From NCBI RefSeq assembly GCF_902364945.1, contig NZ_CABJFS010000001.1:1-64000 (forward strand): 64,000 nt of DNA, written 5' to 3'. The notes beneath the pieces were generated by a model. That model did no database searches. It was not told the DNA's origin and saw only the letters and a program-made list of their open reading frames with translations. The position numbers were made by a program, and so were the translations under genes. This DNA is from Collinsella aerofaciens. Its GTDB lineage: Bacteria > Actinomycetota > Coriobacteriia > Coriobacteriales > Coriobacteriaceae. Of the stretch, positions 9,179 through 17,102 are shown piece by piece. The stretch's first letter is position 1. The number at the start of each line of letters is the position of its first letter.

Positions 9179-10039
9179 ATGTCTTTTGCCATCATAACCG
9201 ACTCCACGTCGGACATCTCCCCCGCCCGTGCTCAAGAGCTTGGCATTTACGTCATTCCGCTACATGTGATTATCGAGGGCGAGGACCTGCTCGACCAGGT
9301 GCAGATTACCGCCGAGGAATACGTCGCCCGCATGGCCGGCTCCGAGCAGCTGCCACACACCTCGCAGCCGAGCGCCGGCGAGTTCAAGGCACTCTTTGAC
9401 CGCGTGCGCGCCGACGGCCACGATAGCGCGATCTTTATCTCGCTGTGCAGCGAATGGTCCGCCTGCTATTCCAACGCATGCCTGGTCGCCGAGACCCACG
9501 AGCTCGACGTGCGCTGCATCGATTCGCGCACTGGCTCGGGCGCCGAGGGCCTGCTGGTGGAGTACGCACTGGCCATGCGCGAAGACGGCCGCAGCTTGGA
9601 CGAGACCGAGGCGCAGATCCGCGCGACGCTGCCCGACGCCCACCTGCTGCTGATTCCCCGCACGCTCGAGAACCTCGTTAAGAACGGCCGCGCGCCCAAG
9701 CTCGCCGGCCAGCTCACGCAGATGCTCAACATTCGCCTAGCCGTTTCGCCGGAGTGGAAATCGGGCGAGATCAAGGCCATCAAAAAGGGCCGCGGCGCCA
9801 AGCGTATCGTCGCCAGCACCATGGCAGACTGCCTCACGTTTTTGGACGAGCACCCGGGCTCAAGCGTGCGCGTGCTCACGACCGGCGCCGCCGAGGAGCA
9901 GGAGCTCGTCAGCCAAGCGCTCGCGGGCCAAGACTACGTAGACGCCGGCACCGGCCCCATCGGCTGCACCATCGCCACCCATGTAGGCGTCGACGCAATA
10001 GCCATCAGCTACTGCCCCCACTACCAACCTGCCAATTAG
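9179..10039 (+). CDS. DegV family fatty-acid-binding protein
   Basis: A 286-residue DegV protein. Members bind one fatty acid and, as FakB, present it to the FakA kinase so that exogenous fatty acids enter phospholipid synthesis. The N-terminal signature is IITDSTSDIS, and a THTSQPS-like loop (PHTSQPS) and the usual SxxSGT-type region (LCSEWSACY here) are visible, the last diverged. The start at 9179 follows AAAGG. A second DegV gene lies at 27771-28661; the two are only distantly alike, so they may favour different fatty acids. No fakA is in the window. Confidence 0.92.
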   Translation: MSFAIITDSTSDISPARAQELGIYVIPLHVIIEGEDLLDQVQITAEEYVARMAGSEQLPHTSQPSAGEFKALFDRVRADGHDSAIFISLCSEWSACYSNACLVAETHELDVRCIDSRTGSGAEGLLVEYALAMREDGRSLDETEAQIRATLPDAHLLLIPRTLENLVKNGRAPKLAGQLTQMLNIRLAVSPEWKSGEIKAIKKGRGAKRIVASTMADCLTFLDEHPGSSVRVLTTGAAEEQELVSQALAGQDYVDAGTGPIGCTIATHVGVDAIAISYCPHYQPAN

Positions 10040-10065
10040 GGACAGGTTTATTTTGGCAGGTTTTA
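10026..10065 (+). terminator. Terminator overlapping the degV-like stop codon
   Basis: A 9-bp inverted repeat (10027-10035 with 10053-10061) is followed by a T run. Its left arm lies within the last codons of the DegV gene. Confidence 0.6.
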
Positions 10066-10165
10066 TCTGGGCAAACGTTAAACAGTAACAAAGGCTTGCC
10101 TGGCAAGATCGGACATGCCAAAGCCGTCGAACAACCGAAGTACACCCAGCCACAACAAAGCCATC

Positions 10166-10206
10166 ACGCCGACGCGCCGCAACTCAAGGCGCGCCGGCGT
10201 CTTTTT
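10166..10206 (+). terminator. Strong Rho-independent terminator
   Basis: A 13-bp GC-rich stem (10166-10178 with 10188-10200, one mismatch), a nine-base loop and five T at 10202-10206. It lies 127 bases beyond the DegV gene; no gene recognised in between would need it, so it is a backup terminator or marks a lost transcript. Confidence 0.8.
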
Positions 10207-10209
10207 AGG

Positions 10210-10277
10210 AGTCGCGGCGGAAAAGGGGCCGTTTTAGCCAAAAGGCCGCGAAACGCTTCCCATTACGCCGCAACTTC
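10210..10277. repeat. Degenerate palindromic repeat, GTTGCGGTGGAATAG family, copy 2
   Basis: Imperfect arms around GCGGCGGAAAAGGGG and its partner GTTGCGGCGTAATGGGAA on the other strand. It shares the internal GGCCGCGAA with the copy at 13752-13815. Confidence 0.5.
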
Positions 10278-10342
10278 ATTGCCGCCCAACCAGCCAATCG
10301 AGAAATTGGCGGCGATCGATGCTTTGTCCAACCCCCTTGCGA

Positions 10343-10573
10343 TACCCTCTGGGCAAAAAATGGCAAATATGAGTACTGTTACCAGTTTAGTAACAGCGAA
10401 ATCTGGCTGAATTTGCCGTCTTCCGCCAATTCCGAGCGTCATAAAGTCCCGAATCGCCATGTTTATAGGGTTGATTATATCCAATCCGAATCGATTGGTC
10501 TTAAATACTTTCCTGATGATATGTTACTGCTCAAACCACAGTACTCATATTTGCCATTTTTTGCCCACAGGGT
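10343..10573. repeat. MITE-like element, copy 1, with 36-bp terminal inverted repeats
   Basis: About 230 bases, AT-rich, bounded by inverted repeats of about 36 bases with one mismatch (10344-10379 and 10538-10573). Each end contains CAAAAAATGGCAAATATGAG followed by TACTGT. The inner left end adds a small palindrome, CTGTTAC and GTAACAG. A second element with the same ends but a different core lies at 40480-40720. No reading frame in it looks coding. Confidence 0.8.
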
Positions 10574-10753
10574 CTATTCGAGGATAGTTTCCTGCGCCTC
10601 CAGCCCACCTCATGGCCGCCAAAACCCATTCAGCAACAGCTACCGCACATTTTGACATCAGCCAAACACCACTCACGGAGCTGTACTCCGCTATCGCCGA
10701 ACCAAAATCAGAGCCGAGTCCCTTAAAAATCAAAATAACGTACCCTCATTTCA

Positions 10754-13700
10754 ATGAACTCCGACAAGAACGGCATTTACATGAGCACCGTCACGCATCA
10801 ATACGCCCTCATCGGGGGCACGCTATTCCAATTCAAGAAAATCGTCGCCCATGTATCGGAGCCGCACAGCCAAATCGTCATCTGCGGCAACGGTCCAGAC
10901 ATCCGTTACGCAACACTGGAAGAATGGGAGAAAGCTGGCGAATCTTTCGATAGACGGGCGCAGGTCGAGGGTGTCGTCACCAGTGCGAGCCCAGCGCGCG
11001 ACAAACTCGAGCTCTTTCGCAATCTCTTTACTGGCCGCAAAGATGTTTACGCCCATGGGTACCGCAGAAAAGACGGGGGAATCGGCTATACGCCCGCCTG
11101 CGCAAACGAGTGGAAGTCAGGCATTTGTCCCAAAGCAAATCGTCAGAAAACCAAATGCGCTGAATGCGGCAACCGCGTCTTCCCCGAGTTGAGCGATACC
11201 GCGATCATCTCCCATTTCAAGGGCAGTGACGACAGACTCCGAGACGTCATAGGTCAATATGTTCTCGATAATGACAGCAACACAAAAGTCCTGGTCATCG
11301 ACTTTGACGGAGCCGATTGGAAAGAAGCGACAAACGCCATTCGGCTTGTCGCAAAAAACCATGGAATCGATGCTGCAGTCGAGCGATCGAGATCAGGTAA
11401 CGGCACACATGTCTGGTTTTTCTTCCTAGAGCTCACCAGCGCGAAGATCGCACGAGAATTTGGAAGCAGCCTTATCACCGAAGCGGCGGCGCTCAACAAG
11501 ACAATCACCTTTGAAGCTTTTGACCGGATGCTGCCCGCGCAGTCCACCATTCCTGAGGGAGGCTTTGGAAATCTCATAGCGCTGCCTTTTCAAGGAAAAG
11601 CGCAGCGAAAAGGGAACAGCGTATTTGTTGACGAGCAATTTGAGCCCTTTCCCGATCAATGGCTTTACCTTTCTCAAATCCAGTTAATCCCGCGCACGAC
11701 GGTGCAAAATCTGATCGAGAGCATCGACAATAGGTCGCACGGAATAGCGGCTGCGACGGCGGCAAACACCGCCGCACCGCATTCCCAGAGGCCGCGAAAG
11801 CGGCTTCCGCTCACACCGCGGGACCTCCCGTCATCGCTGTCCGTCACGCAGGCCGATATGCTCTATATCCCCGAAAAATCTCTGAGTCCCGCAGCTCAAA
11901 TGGAAGTCCGCAGGCTTGCAACATTTGCCAACCCAGAATTCTTCCGCGCGCAATCTATGCATCAATCGGTATTCGGCAAACCGCGGTACATAGACCTCAG
12001 CGAACTTAGAGACGGCTGCGTCGCGATTCCCAGAGGCTGCAAGACTCAGCTTGAGCGGCTGCTTCAAGAAGCCGGCGTTGCTGCCCACTATTCAGACAAG
12101 CGCCAGTCTGGAAATCCAATTGTAATGACATTTAAAGGGACTCTTCGCCCTGAACAGCAAATTGCCGCTGAACAAATGCTCGGCCATGAAGACGGGATCA
12201 TGTCTGCACCGACGGGTTTCGGGAAAACCGTCATTGGAGCCTATCTTATTGCTGCCATCGGTCTTCCAGCGCTCGTCATCGTTCCCAAGACTGCGCTCAT
12301 TGCCCAATGGAAAACCCAGCTCGAACGATTTCTCGACATCACGGACAACAGAGAGCCCGTCCGAACCCCAAAAGGACGAATCAGCAAAAGGCAGCCTCCG
12401 CTCATTGGTCAAATCGGAGGAGGCAAAACCGCCATAAGCCATCTCATCGACGTTGCTTCATTCCAGTCTTTGTCCAGCAAGGACCCCCAGACCGAAGAAC
12501 CAATAGCCAAGGAGTTCGTTCGTGATTACGGCCTCATCATCTGTGATGAATGTCACCATGCAGCCGCACCACAGCTTGAGCTCGTCCTCAAGTCCGCTCC
12601 AGCAAAATATGTATACGGCCTTTCCGCGACGCCCGAACGCTCGGACGGACTCACGCGAGCACTCTCAATGCTCTGCGGCCCGCTTCGCCATGCCATTGAT
12701 CCAAAAACGCAAGCAATCCAACAGGGAATTCAGCGCGTTGTTAGGCCGCGTTTTACCGGAGTTCGACTACCCGCCTACGAACCAGGGGCGTCCTTTAATC
12801 AAGTTCTCGATCTCCTGTGTGCGCACACAGCGAGAAACGAAGCAATTGTCGACGATGCCCTCGAGACCGCGTCAAACGGTCGACATCCGCTTGTGCTATC
12901 CAAAAGGAAAAAACATGCCGAAGAGCTATGTAGGCTGCTTCAAAGCCGCGGACACGAACCTATACTCTTAACCGGAGAAATCGACGCCAAAGAAAGAAAG
13001 GCAATACTGAACAGCCTTCCCGGCTTCGAGCATGAGCATCGAATTATCATCGCAACCGAAGGCCTTCTGAGCGAGGGTTTCGACCTGTCTTACCTTGACA
13101 CTCTGCTCAGTGCCACACCGATATCTTGGGACGGCAGCATAACGCAGCAGGCAGGCAGACTACATAGAAGTCACGAGGGCAAGCAGCGGGTTGAGATATT
13201 CGACTATGTTGATTTGTCGATACCCATGCTCGCGCGTATGTACCAGAAGAGACTCAAGACCTACGCAAAGCTAGGATATGAAGTCTTTGCAGCAAATGAC
13301 AACAAACGGGCCGATCAAAACATCCTCGTTAGGCCGGCAAGGGCCGTGGAGGCCTTAGCGGATGACATCGCGCGCGCAACGAAAAGCATTTTTATTGCCG
13401 CGCCCTACGCATCCGCTGCATGCCTCGCAAAGCTCGCTGCCGTACTCACAGGCGCCGCCGCCCGTGGGATTGCCCTTGAGATTTCAATTGCCTCGACTCC
13501 GCACAATGACGTGAAAGCGATTTTTACCGAGATGAACGTCGACTATTCCATCAAAGCCGAAGGGCGCCTGTGCGCGTCAGTAATTGACGAGGAAACCGTC
13601 TGGTACGGAACCATTCCATTACTGGCCTTTCCTAAGAAAGAGGACTGCAGCATCCGTTTCAAAAGCAGCGAAGTTGCAGCCGAACTTTTAAGCGAAATCC

Positions 13701-13765
13701 AGCGAAGAGGAGAACCGGAGGTCGCAGCCACGAACGGGACGTCTCCAACAGTTACGGTGGAATAG
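10754..13765 (+). CDS. TOTE conflict-system-type primase-helicase with degenerate PLD-like tail
   Basis: A 1003-residue multidomain protein. Residues ~80-315 resemble the archaeo-eukaryotic primase domain of TOTE conflict systems: a Cys cluster near 116-138 (ICPK, CAEC), the catalytic VIDFDG at 181-186 and SRSGNGTHVW with the sxH motif at 212-221. Residues ~455-850 are a superfamily II helicase: Walker A APTGFGKT at 485-492, DECHH at 598-602, SATP at 624-627 and QQAGRLHR at 798-805. Residues ~858-980 resemble a phospholipase-D fold, but the HxK motif is missing (GRLCASVID instead). The family is predicted to act in defence or in mobile-element conflict. Base composition is lower in GC than the neighbours, suggesting transfer. 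The start at 10754 is uncertain; ATG at 10781 is possible. The stop lies inside a palindromic repeat. Confidence 0.85.
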   Translation: MNSDKNGIYMSTVTHQYALIGGTLFQFKKIVAHVSEPHSQIVICGNGPDIRYATLEEWEKAGESFDRRAQVEGVVTSASPARDKLELFRNLFTGRKDVYAHGYRRKDGGIGYTPACANEWKSGICPKANRQKTKCAECGNRVFPELSDTAIISHFKGSDDRLRDVIGQYVLDNDSNTKVLVIDFDGADWKEATNAIRLVAKNHGIDAAVERSRSGNGTHVWFFFLELTSAKIAREFGSSLITEAAALNKTITFEAFDRMLPAQSTIPEGGFGNLIALPFQGKAQRKGNSVFVDEQFEPFPDQWLYLSQIQLIPRTTVQNLIESIDNRSHGIAAATAANTAAPHSQRPRKRLPLTPRDLPSSLSVTQADMLYIPEKSLSPAAQMEVRRLATFANPEFFRAQSMHQSVFGKPRYIDLSELRDGCVAIPRGCKTQLERLLQEAGVAAHYSDKRQSGNPIVMTFKGTLRPEQQIAAEQMLGHEDGIMSAPTGFGKTVIGAYLIAAIGLPALVIVPKTALIAQWKTQLERFLDITDNREPVRTPKGRISKRQPPLIGQIGGGKTAISHLIDVASFQSLSSKDPQTEEPIAKEFVRDYGLIICDECHHAAAPQLELVLKSAPAKYVYGLSATPERSDGLTRALSMLCGPLRHAIDPKTQAIQQGIQRVVRPRFTGVRLPAYEPGASFNQVLDLLCAHTARNEAIVDDALETASNGRHPLVLSKRKKHAEELCRLLQSRGHEPILLTGEIDAKERKAILNSLPGFEHEHRIIIATEGLLSEGFDLSYLDTLLSATPISWDGSITQQAGRLHRSHEGKQRVEIFDYVDLSIPMLARMYQKRLKTYAKLGYEVFAANDNKRADQNILVRPARAVEALADDIARATKSIFIAAPYASAACLAKLAAVLTGAAARGIALEISIASTPHNDVKAIFTEMNVDYSIKAEGRLCASVIDEETVWYGTIPLLAFPKKEDCSIRFKSSEVAAELLSEIQRRGEPEVAATNGTSPTVTVE

Positions 13766-13815
13766 GGGCCATTTTTGGCCAATCGGCCGCGAATCAATCC
13801 CTATTCCCCCGCGAA
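13752..13815. repeat. Palindromic repeat, GTTGCGGTGGAATAG family, copy 3
   Basis: Arms CGGTGGAATAGGGG (from 13755) and its partner ending at 13813 pair with few mismatches around an inner GGCC palindrome. The left arm contains the stop codon of the primase-helicase gene. Confidence 0.65.
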
Positions 13816-13829
13816 TCATAAGCGAGCAA

Positions 13830-14138
13830 TCAGCCCTGCGGGCCCTGGAATAGTTCCTCATGCGAGCCCATTCTGACCAGCCGGATCACAGGATTAGTCT
13901 TATGCGGCAAGTAGAGAACGACCACATCGACCAAGCCATCGGATAGATGGAAATCGATGTGGCCGTTGTAGTTGCCGCCCGGGTTTGAAAGCTCGTGGGC
14001 ACCATATTCCGCGGGAAGCGAGCCGTGAGCCGCAAGCTCTGCGACTGCCGCCTTAAACTCGGTTTTTAGCTGCGGATGGATGCGCATCGTCCGTTTGTAA
14101 TCCGCCTTAAACTGAGCCTCGACCTTAATCTCAAACAT
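13830..14138 (-). CDS. YafQ/RelE-family toxin of a type II toxin-antitoxin pair
   Basis: A 102-residue mRNA endonuclease toxin of the YafQ branch of the RelE/ParE superfamily, which cuts mRNA on the ribosome. Family features are an N-terminal basic helix (KADYKRTMR), LPAEYGAHEL in the middle, and a C-terminal RMGSHEELF whose His corresponds to the catalytic His of YafQ. It begins 2 bases after the stop of the antitoxin gene, so translation is coupled. The genes sit beside the primase-helicase in the accessory patch and may stabilise it. Confidence 0.9.
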   Translation of the reverse strand: MFEIKVEAQFKADYKRTMRIHPQLKTEFKAAVAELAAHGSLPAEYGAHELSNPGGNYNGHIDFHLSDGLVDVVVLYLPHKTNPVIRLVRMGSHEELFQGPQG

Positions 14139-14140
14139 CG

Positions 14141-14440
14141 CTAGTCCTCATCGAGGAATGATATAAGCTCATCAGCGTTATTGAATGACGGGCTGTCGTC
14201 CGGCAGAATCCCCAACTCATGAGCTTCGGCGATCACCATGGCACGCCTCGTTGCCTCGTTGGGCACCTCCGCCCTTCCTACGATCTCAAAAGGAATCTTT
14301 CGTTGATTTACCAGCTGCCGAACAGCAAGGTTGAGATAGGAATTGAGGCTGAGGCCGACCGAATCCAAGAACTCAGTCGCCTGCTCCTTGAGCCCCTCTT
14401 CGATTCGAACCGTCGTAGGCTTAACTGTTGCTGTAGACAT
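14141..14440 (-). CDS. RelB/DinJ-family antitoxin
   Basis: A 99-residue antitoxin that should neutralise the toxin encoded just downstream and repress their shared promoter. The N-terminal half has the ribbon-helix-helix pattern of RelB/DinJ (TTVRIEEGLKEQATEFLDSV, then GLSLNSYLNLAVRQ), and the acidic C-terminus would wrap the toxin. GAGGAGG stands 6 bases before the ATG. The promoter region upstream holds a perfect long palindrome, a likely operator. Confidence 0.92.
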   Translation of the reverse strand: MSTATVKPTTVRIEEGLKEQATEFLDSVGLSLNSYLNLAVRQLVNQRKIPFEIVGRAEVPNEATRRAMVIAEAHELGILPDDSPSFNNADELISFLDED

Positions 14441-14487
14441 TTGCGACCTCCTCGCCCTCGTCTTTTACACCAGTATACCCAATATAA

Positions 14488-14523
14488 ATGGCAATCTGAT
14501 GTTAGATAACATCAGATTGCCAT
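14488..14523 (-). promoter_or_regulatory. Perfect 17-bp palindrome, candidate toxin-antitoxin operator
   Basis: ATGGCAATCTGATGTTA, two spacer bases, then its exact reverse complement. It lies 48-83 bases before the antitoxin start, just upstream of a possible minus-strand -10 box TATACT. Ribbon-helix-helix antitoxins bind such palindromes, so autoregulation is likely. A 14-base part (AACATCAGATTGCC) recurs at 20226-20239. Confidence 0.65.
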
Positions 14524-14553
14524 GCGTATTCATGTCGCGTGGGCACGATTGAT

Positions 14554-15312
14554 CTACATCAGCCCGCTCAGGGCAATGTCGACGGCTTCGTTGAGGTCGT
14601 CGGTGATGTGCACGAGCTCGGGATCGAGCGGGCTAATCATACCGGCGTCCATCACCGGGCCGTTGAGCCAGTCGAACAGACCCTGCCAGTACTCGGTGCC
14701 CACCAGTACGAGCGGCATGCGCTTTACCTTGTGCGTCTGCACCAGCGTGAGCACCTCGAACATCTCGTCGAGCGTGCCAAACCCGCCGGGAAACACAATA
14801 GCGCCGGAGCTGTATTTGACGAACATAGTCTTGCGCACAAAGAAGTAACGGAAGTCCATACCGAGGTTCACATATTTGTTGAGCCCGTGCTCGTGCGGCA
14901 GCTCGATACCCAAGCCGACCGACTTGCCATTGACACTCGCCGCTCCCCTGTTGGCCGCTTCCATGATGCCGGGGCCGCCACCGGTGATGACCGCCACGCC
15001 ACGTTGCGCGATCTTGCGGCCGACCGTGCGCGCCGCCTTGTAGAGCGGATCGGTCTTGGGCGTGCGGGCGCTGCCGAAGATGGTCACTGCAGGACCAAGC
15101 TCGGCAAGCGCGCCAAAACCATCGACAAACTCTGCCTGAATGCGCAGCACGCGCCACGGGTCGGTATGCAGCCAGTCGGTTGAATCCTCGGGCGCCAGCA
15201 GGTTGGCGTAGGTGTTGTCCTTAGGAATCATGGGGCCGCGCATGACCACGGGGCCGCGGCGGTACGTCTCGTCGTAGGCAGGCTCGCCCTCGACATTCTC
15301 GTTCTTAATCAT
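14554..15312 (-). CDS. LOG family protein (TIGR00730-type Rossmann protein)
   Basis: A 252-residue member of the LOG family, whose studied members are cytokinin-type phosphoribohydrolases that release base from nucleoside 5'-monophosphates. The signature GGGPGIMEAANRGA and the second motif PGGFGTLDEMFE, with its catalytic Glu, are intact. The N-terminal ~50 residues form an extension. The start at 15312 follows TAGGAG. A strong terminator just upstream ends tgt, so this gene has its own promoter or depends on read-through. The true substrate is unknown. Confidence 0.9.
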   Translation of the reverse strand: MIKNENVEGEPAYDETYRRGPVVMRGPMIPKDNTYANLLAPEDSTDWLHTDPWRVLRIQAEFVDGFGALAELGPAVTIFGSARTPKTDPLYKAARTVGRKIAQRGVAVITGGGPGIMEAANRGAASVNGKSVGLGIELPHEHGLNKYVNLGMDFRYFFVRKTMFVKYSSGAIVFPGGFGTLDEMFEVLTLVQTHKVKRMPLVLVGTEYWQGLFDWLNGPVMDAGMISPLDPELVHITDDLNEAVDIALSGLM

Positions 15313-15328
15313 GGGTACTCCTATCGAG

Positions 15329-15376
15329 AAAAAGAAAAACGGGCGGGGTCGACGCCATGCGCCAAACACCCGCCCG
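15329..15376 (-). terminator. Rho-independent terminator after tgt
   Basis: CGGGCGGG (15369-15376 on the minus strand) pairs with CCCGCCCG (15340-15347), followed by TTTTTCTTTTT. It lies between tgt and the LOG-family gene. Confidence 0.85.
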
Positions 15377-15525
15377 AACATCAACTATTCGGGATGGTAC
15401 CCACGATGCATCAAGTGCTTGCAAGCTATCGGTCATCGGTCGCGCAGACGGTGTTAGCGAACGTGATGACCGGCCGGCGCTCGCCCCTTGCCGTTGCCTG
15501 CGCTCTGCAAGCGCCCGTGCCGCTC

Positions 15526-16665
15526 TTAGTAGTCCACCGCCGCAGGACTGTTCATCCAGTCGCTCACAAACGCGCCGTAGCGGCCCTCGATAATGGCCTG
15601 ACGCGCCTGCTGCATAAGGTTGAGCAGGTAGTAGATGTTGTGCATCGAAAGCAGAATGCCGCCGAGCATCTCCTTCTGCGTGACCATGTGACGGATGAGC
15701 GCACGGCTGTAACCGCCCGTGCACACCGGGCAGGTGCAGGTGGGATCGATGGGACCGTCGTCGTGCGCAAAGCGAGCGTTGCGGAAGTTGAGGCGACCCT
15801 CGCTGGAGAATGCCGTGCCCATACGGCCGGTGCGCGTCGGCAGCACGCAGTCAAACATGTCGATGCCCACGCCAACGCCGCGCACGAGCGTGGTCGGGTT
15901 GCCGACACCCATCAGGTAGCGCGGCTTATGCTTGGGCATGTACTCGCTCACGAGCGGCGCCAGGGTCTCGAACATGGTCTCGTGATCCTCGCCCACCGAA
16001 TAGCCACCGATACCATAGCCCGGGAAGTCGCCGCACTCCTCCAGATGGCGCAGCGAACGCAGGCGCAGATCCAGGTGCATGCCGCCCTGAACGATGCCAA
16101 AGAGCGCCTGGTCATCGCGGGTATGCGCCTTATAGCAGCGCTCGGCCCACATGCTCGACAGCTCAACGGCGCGCTCAACGTAGGCGCGCGTGGCGGGATA
16201 GCCCGGGCACTGGTCGAGCTGCATGCAGATATCGGAGCCGAGTTTCATGGCGATTTCCATGTTGTCCTCGGGCGTCCAAAACACGTGGCGGCCGTCGTAA
16301 TCGTTGACGATAAAGCGCACGCCCTCATCGGTGAGCTTGACGGCATCGTTGTGGCTGAAGACCTGGAAACCGCCCGAGTCGGTGAGGATGGGGCCGTGCC
16401 AGTTCATGAACTTGTGCAGGCCGCCCAGCTCGGCGATGGTATCCTCGCCGGGACGCATGGACAGATGATAGGTATTGGCGAGCACGATCTGGGCGCCGAG
16501 CTTCTTGACAGTCTCGGTAGGAATGCCCTTGACGTTTGCCTTAGTGCCCACGGGCATAAAGATCGGCGTCTCGATGTCGCCGTGCGGGGTGTGCAGTACG
16601 CCGGCGCGCGCGTGCGTCGTCGGATCCTCGGTAATCAGGTCGAATTTAAAAAGGTTCTGGTCCAT
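15526..16665 (-). CDS. tgt: tRNA-guanine transglycosylase
   Basis: This enzyme swaps guanine-34 in GUN-anticodon tRNAs for preQ1 (or queuine), the committed step of queuosine formation. The 379-residue length is usual. TDSGGFQVFS holds the first catalytic Asp, and DCVLPTRTGR the nucleophile region. A zinc site is seen in TCTCPVCTGGYSR with a later His (MHN). The start at 16665 has AAGGAG. queA (20294) and queH (21576) lie on the same strand further upstream. Confidence 0.97.
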   Translation of the reverse strand: MDQNLFKFDLITEDPTTHARAGVLHTPHGDIETPIFMPVGTKANVKGIPTETVKKLGAQIVLANTYHLSMRPGEDTIAELGGLHKFMNWHGPILTDSGGFQVFSHNDAVKLTDEGVRFIVNDYDGRHVFWTPEDNMEIAMKLGSDICMQLDQCPGYPATRAYVERAVELSSMWAERCYKAHTRDDQALFGIVQGGMHLDLRLRSLRHLEECGDFPGYGIGGYSVGEDHETMFETLAPLVSEYMPKHKPRYLMGVGNPTTLVRGVGVGIDMFDCVLPTRTGRMGTAFSSEGRLNFRNARFAHDDGPIDPTCTCPVCTGGYSRALIRHMVTQKEMLGGILLSMHNIYYLLNLMQQARQAIIEGRYGAFVSDWMNSPAAVDY

Positions 16666-16812
16666 AAACTGGAACTCCTTGGTTGCGGTTCATACGCAAA
16701 CCATTATACGGGCAACCCGCAAGAAGCACCGACTCGACAGAAACTGGTGCGAGGAGGATACGGCAGGGACACGGCAAATGAGCGTGGATTTTTGGACGCT
16801 TACCGGATGAGC

Positions 16813-17101
16813 GTGGATAATCTCCCACTTTTGCCCAAAGCACAGCCCAAAAACGGGAGATTATCCACTTTCATTCTGCGGGCACTCATTTAAGTACGTC
16901 CCCGATGAGTGGAGCTATTTACCAGCCACGGCAACGCCGATATTTTGGCAACGTCAGCGAGCGGTCACCAGGGCGAACAAATTGGCATGAAAAGAGGGCG
17001 GCATTGACCTTCTGGTCATGCCGCCCTCTTTGAATGACAAGTTGTCGCCCTGGTGACCGCGCAGCGTCGACCCGTTACGCGGTTTGGTAAAACCGCGTAA
17101 C
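16813..17101. repeat. Composite structured intergenic repeat, copy A
   Basis: Four modules in order: an inverted repeat GTGGATAATCTCCC (16813-16826 with 16855-16868); a shared stretch with CACTCATTTAAGTACGTCCCC; a nested hairpin with outer 19-20-base arms (16961-16980, 17042-17060) around an inner hairpin (16991-17031); and a 12-bp hairpin (17074-17101) that ends one base before the dehydrogenase stop codon. The same order occurs at 20029-20293. The inner hairpin may end transcription. No coding frame was seen here. Confidence 0.75.
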
Positions 17102-17102
17102 C

